Translations under genes and position numbers: made by a program | Assembly (NCBI RefSeq): GCF_900107135.1 | Contig: NZ_FNOV01000001.1 | Span: 536,605 to 600,604, forward strand | DNA length: 64,000 nucleotides | Direction: 5' to 3' | DNA from: Hymenobacter psychrophilus | GTDB taxonomy: Bacteria; Bacteroidota; Bacteroidia; Cytophagales; Hymenobacteraceae | The notes under the pieces: model-generated | The model's database searches: none | What the model saw: only the letters and a program-made list of their open reading frames with translations | Told to the model about the DNA's origin: nothing | In this document: piece by piece, positions 25,619-34,184 of the stretch | Numbering within the stretch: position 1 is the first letter of the stretch | Layout of the letters: each line of letters begins with the position of its first letter

Positions 25619-26902
25619 ATGCACGAGTCAGCTCAACTAAAAGTTTACAAATTTGGCGGGGCCTCAGTGAAGGATGCCGCCGCTATTCGCAACCTGGGCC
25701 GCATAGTAGCCGAGCACGGCCGCCCCGGCCCGCTGGTGATTGTGGTGTCGGCGATGGGCAAAACCACCAACGCCCTGGAGGCCCTGCTGCAACTCGCCCA
25801 TGCCGGCCAGCCTTATGCCGCCGAGCTGGCCGAGCTGCGCGACTTCCACGCCAACGTGGCCGCCGAGCTGGACCTGCCCGCCGACGAGCTGTTGGACGAG
25901 TTGCTGGCCGGACTTCAGACCCAGCTAACAGCCGCGGCCACCGTTTCTGAGGCCGACCTTGACCGGCACTACGACCAGGTGGTGAGCTTCGGCGAGCTGC
26001 TGGCCACGCACATCGTGGCCGCGTTTCTGCGGGCCCGCTGGCTCGACTGCCGCCCGCTCATCCGCACCGACGAAACCTGGCGCGAGGGCCGCCTAGACTG
26101 GGTTGCCACCGAAGCTGCCTTGCGTGCCGCTTTGCCACTTGAAGATCTGGTCCAGGGCCCGCCGGTGGTGACGCAGGGCTTCGTGGGCGGCACGGCCAGC
26201 GGCCTCACTACCACGCTGGGCCGCGAGGGTTCCGACTTCACGGCCGCCATTCTGGCCTACTGCCTGGAGGCCGAATCGGTCACCATCTGGAAAGACGTGG
26301 CGGGTTTGCTGAACGCCGACCCAAAAATCTTTGCTGACACGGTGCGCTACCCGGAAATCAGCTACCAAGAAACCATCGAAATGGCCTACTACGGGGCCTC
26401 GGTCATTCACCCCAAAACCATCAAGCCGCTGGCCGTGCGCGGTATTCCGCTGCTGGTGAAGTCGTTTCTGGACCCCACGGCCGAGGGCACCCGTATCCAC
26501 GACTGCCGCCATGGGCTGCTCGTGCCGGCCTTCATCCGCAAAACCGACCAGTGCCTGGTTTCCTTCGAGTCGAAGGAGCTGGACTTCATTTCGGAGGAAA
26601 ACCTGGAGGTGATTTTTGGCGTGCTGGCTCAGGTACGGCTGAAAATCCGACTCATGCAGAATTCAGCCATCAGCTTTTCGGTGTGCACCGATTTTCTGCC
26701 GGCCCGCCTCGAACAGCTGCTGGCGCGGCTGCGCGACCAGTTCACCATTCACTACAACACCGGCCTGGAGCTGTACACCATCAAAAACTACGATGCCCCC
26801 AGCCTGCAGCGGCTGACGGCCGGCCGCGAGCTGCTGCTGGAGCAGCGTACCCGCCAAACGTTCCAGTTCGTATGCCGCGGCGCAGGGGAAATGGAGGGGT
26901 AG
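25619..26902 (+). CDS. lysC: Monofunctional aspartate kinase
   Basis: A 427-residue aspartokinase that begins the lysine/threonine/methionine pathway. KVYKFGGASVKDA is the kinase nucleotide motif (KFGGxS), FGELLATHI and GREGSDFTAAILAYCLEAESVTIWKDVAGLLNADP form the aspartate-binding region, and SYQETIEMAYYGASVIHPKTIKPL closes the kinase domain. The last 120 residues are ACT-domain-like, implying feedback control by an amino acid. No homoserine dehydrogenase is fused. Start at 25619 is used because the 47 residues encoded upstream are Arg/Pro-rich and include the promoter core. Confidence 0.93.
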   Translation: MHESAQLKVYKFGGASVKDAAAIRNLGRIVAEHGRPGPLVIVVSAMGKTTNALEALLQLAHAGQPYAAELAELRDFHANVAAELDLPADELLDELLAGLQTQLTAAATVSEADLDRHYDQVVSFGELLATHIVAAFLRARWLDCRPLIRTDETWREGRLDWVATEAALRAALPLEDLVQGPPVVTQGFVGGTASGLTTTLGREGSDFTAAILAYCLEAESVTIWKDVAGLLNADPKIFADTVRYPEISYQETIEMAYYGASVIHPKTIKPLAVRGIPLLVKSFLDPTAEGTRIHDCRHGLLVPAFIRKTDQCLVSFESKELDFISEENLEVIFGVLAQVRLKIRLMQNSAISFSVCTDFLPARLEQLLARLRDQFTIHYNTGLELYTIKNYDAPSLQRLTAGRELLLEQRTRQTFQFVCRGAGEMEG

Positions 26903-26906
26903 CAAC

Positions 26907-27006
26907 ACGTCATTCAGCGCGAAGCGAAGAACCGCGCGTACCACCGTAGCCCTGATGCAGGCAGTACTTTGACCCGCGCGATTCTTCGCTTCGCGCTGAA
27001 TGACGT
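26907..27006. repeat. Intergenic inverted repeat, GTCATTC type
   Basis: Arms 26907-26938 and 26975-27006 are reverse complements with one or two mismatches (outer ACGTCATTCAGCGCGAAGCG, broken by AAGAA.CGCGCG). The spacer is about 36 bases. It occupies nearly all of the gap between lysC and the crotonase gene. Confidence 0.9.
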
Positions 27007-27045
27007 TCTTTGCTCTTCCTGTTCTTTTCAGCTTTTGCACTACAT

Positions 27046-27825
27046 ATGACGCCCGAATTCATCCTCGTAACGCCCCAGGCGCGGCCCCAGGTAGCCCTGA
27101 TTCAACTTAACCGCCCCAAGGAGCTCAACGCCCTCAACCTGCAGCTGATGCAGGAAGTGGCTGCCGCCCTCAAGCAACTCGACCAGGACCCTGAGGTGCG
27201 CGTGATTGTGCTGGCGGGCAACGAGCGGGCCTTCGCCGCCGGCGCCGACATCAAGCAGATGGCCGGCCGCACGGCTATTGACATGCTACTGATTGACCAG
27301 TTCAGCATCTGGGACCAGATCCGGCGCACCACCAAGCCGCTGCTGGCCGCCGTGTCGGGCTTCGCGCTGGGCGGCGGCTGCGAGCTGGCCATGACCTGCG
27401 ACATGATTGTGGCCTCGGAAACGGCCAAGTTCGGGCAGCCCGAAATTCGCATCGGCACCATGCCGGGCGCGGGTGGCACCCAGCGCCTCACCCGCGCCAT
27501 CGGTAAGGCCCGGGCCATGGAAATGGTGCTGACCGGCGAGCCAATGGGCGCCGACGAAGCCGCCCGCCACGGCCTCGTAAACCGCGTGGTGCCCGTGGGC
27601 CAGTACTTGGAGGAAGCCTTCCGCCTGGCCGCCAGCATGGCCAAAATGTCGCCCGTAGCGGCCCGGCTGGCCAAGGAATCGGTGAACCGCGCCTTCGAAA
27701 CCCACCTAGATGAGGGCCTGCACTTCGAGCGCAAGAACTTCTACATGACCTTCGCCTCCGAAGACCAGAAGGAGGGCATGGCCGCCTTCGTGGAGAAGCG
27801 GCCGGCCGAGTTTAAGGGCCGGTAA
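27046..27825 (+). CDS. Enoyl-CoA hydratase/isomerase (crotonase)
   Basis: A 259-residue crotonase. NERAFAAGADIKQM provides the first oxyanion-hole segment, GFALGGGCELAMTCDMIVAS the second, and FGQPEIRIGTMPGAGGTQRL the two glutamates of true hydratases (E in PEI..; E/G pattern of ECHS1 type with GTMPGAGGT). It should hydrate short-chain trans-2-enoyl-CoA in fatty-acid oxidation. The ATG at 27046 (MTPEFILV) gives the usual family length; the frame reaches 27010 but that part overlaps the flank of a repeat. Neighbours do not suggest an operon. Confidence 0.92.
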   Translation: MTPEFILVTPQARPQVALIQLNRPKELNALNLQLMQEVAAALKQLDQDPEVRVIVLAGNERAFAAGADIKQMAGRTAIDMLLIDQFSIWDQIRRTTKPLLAAVSGFALGGGCELAMTCDMIVASETAKFGQPEIRIGTMPGAGGTQRLTRAIGKARAMEMVLTGEPMGADEAARHGLVNRVVPVGQYLEEAFRLAASMAKMSPVAARLAKESVNRAFETHLDEGLHFERKNFYMTFASEDQKEGMAAFVEKRPAEFKGR

Positions 27826-27838
27826 GTAACCAAAACCA

Positions 27839-27931
27839 CTGGCGTCCTGCGCTTGCGAAGGCTCTATGCAGCCGCTGTTCCCAAAGGAAGCGGGTTCTAA
27901 CCGGGTCTTTCACAAGCGCAGGATGTCAGGC
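27839..27931. repeat. Short imperfect inverted repeat
   Basis: TGGCGTCCTGCGCTTG at 27840 pairs with CAAGCGCAGGATGTCAGG ending at 27930, with about 40 unpaired bases between. The core GTCCTGCGCTTGCGAAGG is related to the GTCATCCTGAGC.TGCGAAGG repeats elsewhere. It lies between the crotonase stop and the promoter of the Fur-family gene. Confidence 0.75.
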
Positions 27932-27991
27932 TACTTTATTTCCCCAAACGCCCCGAATGAAACAATTTTTCTTTCGCAATGCTTATAGGCT

Positions 27992-27999
27992 TATCTTTG
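27992..27999 (+). promoter_or_regulatory. Promoter core of the Fur/PerR-like gene
   Basis: TATCTTTG matches TAnnTTTG and lies 20 bases before the GTG start at 28019. The flank is AT-rich (GAGAATTATTCTTATC), a dyad-like stretch resembling Fur/PerR boxes and possibly autoregulatory. Confidence 0.65.
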
Positions 28000-28018
28000 C
28001 GGAGAATTATTCTTATCT

Positions 28019-28504
28019 GTGCACGATCATCAACACCCTCATTCAGCTCTTACGCCCGAGCAACTGCAACAGCAGCTGGCTGATGCCGGGTTGCGGGCCA
28101 CCCGCCAGCGCCTCCTGATTCTGGGGAGCTTGCTGGTGCTGCCCGGCCACCCAACCGCCGAGCAGGTGCACCAGCGCGTGACCGAGCAGTTGTCATCGGT
28201 TTCGCTGGGCACTGTGTATAAGGCGCTCGATTCGTTTGTGGCCGCCGGCCTCACGCGCCGGGTCGCCTCGGCCGAGGGCTCGCGCCGCCGCTACGATGCC
28301 GACTGCACCGAGCACCACCACCTAGTCTGCGCCGATACCCAAGAAATCATCGACTACTGCGACCCGCAGCTAGATGACCTGATTCGGAATTTTTTTGCGG
28401 CCAAGGGACTGCCGGGCTTCCAACCGCACTCCTTCTCGCTGCATGTAACGGGCAACCGCGTGGCTGATTCGTCCGCTGCCGGCCCAGCCAAACAGACCAC
28501 CTGA
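28019..28504 (+). CDS. Fur-family transcriptional repressor, PerR-like, GTG start
   Basis: A 161-residue Fur-family regulator. The winged helix is LRATRQRLLILGSLLVLPGHPTAEQVHQRV...SLGTVYKALDSFVAAGLTRRV, with the family's TVYK(A/T)L recognition helix. EHHHLVCADT is the regulatory metal site. The CxxC structural-zinc pairs of canonical Fur/PerR are missing. The gene lies 137 bases before a 2-Cys peroxiredoxin on the same strand, which supports a peroxide-stress (PerR) role. GTG at 28019 is the start (HDHQHPHSALTPEQLQ); its promoter core and an AT-rich dyad lie directly upstream. Confidence 0.88.
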   Translation: MHDHQHPHSALTPEQLQQQLADAGLRATRQRLLILGSLLVLPGHPTAEQVHQRVTEQLSSVSLGTVYKALDSFVAAGLTRRVASAEGSRRRYDADCTEHHHLVCADTQEIIDYCDPQLDDLIRNFFAAKGLPGFQPHSFSLHVTGNRVADSSAAGPAKQTT

Positions 28505-28641
28505 CGGCTGGGGCTTACGGCCGCTTCTTCCTAACTTTTCTTTTCTGATTCGCCGCCCGGTTGCGGGCGGCCGTCAGCTTACGGGCTTACTTACCCAGTC
28601 ATCACTCAGTCATTCACCTTCAACCTTAATTTTAAAAACGC

Positions 28642-29280
28642 ATGGCAGTTCTTGTTGGTAAACGCGCTCCTTCTTTCAAAGCCACCGCCGTTATTGATGG
28701 CGAGTTCGAGGAGGATTTCTCCCTCGACCGGTATTTGGGCAAGAAGCACGTCATTTTCTATTTCTACCCCGCCGACTTCACCTTCGTTTGCCCCACCGAA
28801 ATCATTGCTTTTGAGGACCGTCTGGCCGATTTCGAGGCTAAGGGTGTCGCCATTGTGGGCTGCTCGACCGATACGCACTTCTCGCACTTCGCCTGGCTGC
28901 AGACGCCCCGCGACAACGGCGGCATCGAGGGCGTAACCTACCCGCTGGTGGCCGACGCCACCAAGACCATTGCCTCCAACTACGACGTACTCGGCGGCCA
29001 CTACGACTACAACGAAGCCGGCGAAATGACCTTTATCGGCTCGCCCCTGGCCTACCGTGGTCTGTTCCTGATCGACAAGGACGGCATCGTGCGCCACCAG
29101 GTGGTAAACGACGGCCCACTGGGCCGCAGCATCGACGAAGCCATGCGCATGGTAGATGCCCTGCAGTACTTCGAGGAGAAGGGCGAAGTTTGCCCCGCCA
29201 ACTGGGAGGAAGGCAAGGAGGGCATGCAGGCCACTCGCGAAGGCGTAGCCAACTACCTCGGCAAACAGTCTGCTCACTAA
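28642..29280 (+). CDS. Typical 2-Cys peroxiredoxin (Prx1/AhpC type)
   Basis: A 212-residue thiol peroxidase that reduces H2O2 and alkyl peroxides. The peroxidatic cysteine is in DFTFVCPTEI (about residue 52) and the resolving cysteine in GEVCPANWEEG near the C-terminus (about residue 180), as in eukaryotic-like Prx1. No AhpF reductase is nearby, so thioredoxin is the probable electron donor. Upstream is a PerR-like repressor. Length and C-terminal extension fit the long Prx1 branch. A terminator-like hairpin follows at 29330-29362. Confidence 0.95.
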   Translation: MAVLVGKRAPSFKATAVIDGEFEEDFSLDRYLGKKHVIFYFYPADFTFVCPTEIIAFEDRLADFEAKGVAIVGCSTDTHFSHFAWLQTPRDNGGIEGVTYPLVADATKTIASNYDVLGGHYDYNEAGEMTFIGSPLAYRGLFLIDKDGIVRHQVVNDGPLGRSIDEAMRMVDALQYFEEKGEVCPANWEEGKEGMQATREGVANYLGKQSAH

Positions 29281-29329
29281 TAGTAGAAGGGAGACTCGAT
29301 TACCGTCTCACCTCTCACTTCTGAAACGA

Positions 29330-29362
29330 GAAGCCTCTGCCCTGCCGGGTGGGGGCTTTTTG
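29330..29362 (+). terminator. Terminator after the peroxiredoxin gene
   Basis: A GC-rich imperfect hairpin (AAGCCTCTGCCC / GGGTGGGGGCTT) ends in TTTTTG. It overlaps the first ATG of the next reading frame (29349), which argues that the waaA start is further downstream. Confidence 0.7.
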
Positions 29363-29383
29363 TTTGATGTGGGCCGAAGGGCG

Positions 29384-29391
29384 TACTTTTG
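29384..29391 (+). promoter_or_regulatory. Promoter core of waaA
   Basis: TACTTTTG matches TAnnTTTG. It falls inside the open frame of waaA, so translation must begin after about 29397. Confidence 0.6.
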
Positions 29392-29435
29392 TAGTGGGCA
29401 GCTTCGGGCTGCTCGTTTCACCCGCCTTCTTTCGC

Positions 29436-30692
29436 TTGCTTTTGCGCCTACTGTATTCTCTTGGTCTGCGACTGTATGCGCTGCTGCTGCGGCTGCTGAG
29501 CCCTTTCGTGCCCAAGGCTGCCGCCTGGGCGGCCGGGCGGCGCGGGCTGCTGGGCCGCATCCGTGGGGAGCTGCGCCACGAAGCTGCACCGATGGTGTGG
29601 TTTCATTGCGCCTCGCTGGGCGAATTCGAACAGGGCCGCCCGCTGATGGAAGCCTACCGGGCCGAATACCCCGACCATAAGCTGGTGCTTACCTTCTTCT
29701 CGCCCTCGGGCTACGAGGTGCGCCACAACTGGCCCGGCGCCGATTACGTGTTCTACCTGCCCCTCGATACGGCTGCCAACGCCCGCACTTTTCTGGATGC
29801 CGTGCGGCCGCAGCTGGCCGTGTTCGTGAAGTACGAGTTCTGGTACTACTTCCTGCGGGAACTACAGCGGCGGGAAATTCCGGCCATCTGCGTGTCGGCT
29901 ATTTTCCGGCCCAAGCAGGTATTTTTCCAGCCCTGGGGTGGGTTTTTCCGCCGTATCCTGGGCTCCTTCACGCATATCTTTACGCAGAACCAGGCCTCGG
30001 CCGGGCTGCTGCGCGGTGCCGGCCTGAGCCGCGTGAGCGTGGCCGGCGACACGCGCTTCGACACGGTGGTGCACACGGCTTCGGCCCCGCCCCGCGCCCT
30101 GCCCCTCATCGAGGCCTTCACCGACGACTGGTGCCCGGTACTGATTGTGGGCAGCAGCTGGGCCGAGGATATTGCCGTGCTCACGCCCCTTTTCGAGCAG
30201 TACCAGCAGGAGCTGCGCTTTATTGTGGCGCCCCACGAAGTAACCGAGGCCAACCTGCGCCGGGTAGAAACCGCTCTGCCGGGCCAGGTGGTACGCTACT
30301 CGCAGGCCACGGAAGCTACTGTAGCCGATGCCCGGCTGCTGCTCATCGACAACGTGGGGCTGCTCAGCTCGCTCTACCGTTTCGGCCATTTTGCCTACGT
30401 GGGCGGGGCTTTTGGCAAGGGCCTGCACAATACGCTCGAAGCCGCGGCTTTTGGCCTGCCGCTGTTCTTCGGCCCTACTTACCATAAGTTTCAGGAGGCC
30501 GAGGAGCTCGTGGCGTTGGGCTGCGCCTTCCCCATAGCCTCGGCCGACGAACTGCTCAAAGCCTTCGGCGGGCTCTACTACCGCGAGGAGGCCCGCCTGC
30601 AGGTGCAGGACCAAAGCCTCGACTACGTACACGACCACAGCGGCGCCACCCGCAAAATTATGCGTTGGGTGGAAGGCGAGTTGGTGAAGTAG
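29436..30692 (+). CDS. waaA: 3-deoxy-D-manno-octulosonic acid (Kdo) transferase
   Basis: A GT30 transferase that adds Kdo to lipid A precursor at the inner membrane. The N-terminal hydrophobic anchor (RLLYSLGLRLYALLLRLL) leads into RIRGELRHEAAPMVWFHCASLGEFEQGRPLME, then TFFSPSGYEV, KYEFWYYFLREL, ASAGLLRGAGLSRVSVAGDTRFD and FAYVGGAFGKGLHNTLEAAAFGLPLFFGP, all family signatures. The start is uncertain: the frame opens at ATG 29349, but that codon lies within a terminator hairpin and upstream of a promoter core at 29384, so I use a TTG at 29436 (418 aa); 29442 is an alternative. Confidence 0.88.
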   Translation: MLLRLLYSLGLRLYALLLRLLSPFVPKAAAWAAGRRGLLGRIRGELRHEAAPMVWFHCASLGEFEQGRPLMEAYRAEYPDHKLVLTFFSPSGYEVRHNWPGADYVFYLPLDTAANARTFLDAVRPQLAVFVKYEFWYYFLRELQRREIPAICVSAIFRPKQVFFQPWGGFFRRILGSFTHIFTQNQASAGLLRGAGLSRVSVAGDTRFDTVVHTASAPPRALPLIEAFTDDWCPVLIVGSSWAEDIAVLTPLFEQYQQELRFIVAPHEVTEANLRRVETALPGQVVRYSQATEATVADARLLLIDNVGLLSSLYRFGHFAYVGGAFGKGLHNTLEAAAFGLPLFFGPTYHKFQEAEELVALGCAFPIASADELLKAFGGLYYREEARLQVQDQSLDYVHDHSGATRKIMRWVEGELVK

Positions 30693-30861
30693 CGAGATGG
30701 GGCGTTTAACGCTTAAGGGCCCGCAGGCGTCCGCGACGCAAAGCAGTCAACTATTGTTTTCCAACCGATTTGAAATCCCACGCCATCATTCGTATATCCT
30801 GCCCCAGCAGGTTCTTTGAACGTCAAACTCACTATCTCACCATTTCATTATCTCACCGCTC

Positions 30862-31788
30862 ATGACCGGAATCATTGTTAGATCGACGGGCTCGTGGTAC
30901 GTGGTGCGCGAAATCAGTACCGGCCAGTTTCACCACTGCCGGCTGCGGGGCAAGTTTAAGAACCAGGGCCTGAAGGTGAGCAACCCACTGGCCGTGGGCG
31001 ACGAGGTGGAATTTACGGTGGAGGAGCAAACCGAGGGCGCGGGCGTAATTCACCACATTGCCCCGCGCCGCAACTACATCATCCGCCGCTCGGTGCACAA
31101 AACCGAGCACGCCCACATCGTGGCCGCCAACCTCGACCAGGCCCTGCTGGTGGTTACGCTGGCCTCGCCGGCCACCTCGTTCGGGTTCATCGACCGGTTT
31201 CTGGTGACGGCCGAGGCATACCATATTTCCACCACGCTCATCTTCAACAAAACCGACCTCTACGACGACGACCTCAACGACTACCAGGGCCAGATTCAGC
31301 AGCTCTATGAGCGCCTGGGTTACCCCGGCCTACGCTGCTCGGCCCACACTGGCGAGGGCGTGGCCGACGTGGATGCGTTGCTCGATGGCAAGGTGTCGCT
31401 GCTCTCGGGGCACTCGGGCGTGGGCAAAAGCACGCTCATCAACGCCCTGGTGCCCGACCTCGACCTGAAAACGGCCGAAATCAGCCAGTTCTCCGACAAG
31501 GGCGTGCACACCACCACCTACGCCGAAATGCTCGAAGTACGCCCCGGCACCTACCTCATCGACACGCCCGGAATCAAGGAACTGGGCCTCGTGGACATGA
31601 AAGCCGGCGAGCTGGCCCATTACTTCCCCGAAATGCGCGCCCTGCTCAATCAGTGCCGTTACCACAACTGCCAGCACCTACATGAGCCCGGCTGCGCTGT
31701 GCGCGAAGCCGTGGATAAAGGCCGCATCGCCCTCCCCCGCTACGACAGCTACATCAGTATGCAGCAGGCTGAAGACAACCGCCGGTAG
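30862..31788 (+). CDS. rsgA: Small-ribosomal-subunit GTPase RsgA
   Basis: A 308-residue circularly permuted GTPase that helps mature the 30S subunit. An N-terminal OB fold (GSWYVVREISTGQFHHCRLRGKFK) precedes the permuted G motifs: G4 NKTDLY first, then G1 GHSGVGKSTLIN, and G3 DTPGIKE. The zinc site is CRYHNCQHLHEPGCAV at the C-terminus. Length is typical. The ATG at 30862 begins MTGIIVRSTGSWY, which is family-like. No promoter core stands out. A repeat of GCTGTTAGC units follows the stop. Confidence 0.95.
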   Translation: MTGIIVRSTGSWYVVREISTGQFHHCRLRGKFKNQGLKVSNPLAVGDEVEFTVEEQTEGAGVIHHIAPRRNYIIRRSVHKTEHAHIVAANLDQALLVVTLASPATSFGFIDRFLVTAEAYHISTTLIFNKTDLYDDDLNDYQGQIQQLYERLGYPGLRCSAHTGEGVADVDALLDGKVSLLSGHSGVGKSTLINALVPDLDLKTAEISQFSDKGVHTTTYAEMLEVRPGTYLIDTPGIKELGLVDMKAGELAHYFPEMRALLNQCRYHNCQHLHEPGCAVREAVDKGRIALPRYDSYISMQQAEDNRR

Positions 31789-31798
31789 GCTTTGATTT

Positions 31799-31950
31799 GA
31801 GCTGTTAGCTGTTAGCGCTGTTCTCGTCAACAACGTTTTTTTCGGCTTTGTGCATCACCAAAAAGCGCCAACCTATTACAGGCTGGCGCTTTTCATATAC
31901 AAATCATCAGAACGAAAGCTAACAGCTAATAGCTCTCAGCTAACAGCTCA
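31799..31950. repeat. GCTGTTAGC-type inverted repeat enclosing a terminator
   Basis: The left arm (31799-31825) and the right arm (31910-31950) consist of GCTGTTAGC / GCTAACAGC units. The left arm is identical over about 24 bases to one at 10912, and both right arms contain ACGAAAGCTAACAGC. Inside it a separate hairpin (AAAAGCGCCA / TGGCGCTTTT, 31861-31893) looks like a bidirectional terminator between the convergent rsgA and gyrB genes. Confidence 0.85.
31859..31894. terminator. Bidirectional terminator inside the repeat
   Basis: AAAAAGCGCCA and TGGCGCTTTT pair, with A-run and T-run on the two sides. It serves convergent rsgA and gyrB. Confidence 0.8.
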
Positions 31951-31953
31951 AAA

Positions 31954-34149
<2,196 letters not shown>

Positions 34150-34184
34150 TTAAGTCAATTCCAAACGCTGGTCCGGAGCCGGTT

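Noticed and set aside
28552..28571. GC-rich hairpin after the Fur-family gene, as a terminator
   Set aside because: The stem GCCGCCC/GGGCGGC is good but no T-run follows, so I cannot tell a terminator from a leader structure of the peroxiredoxin.
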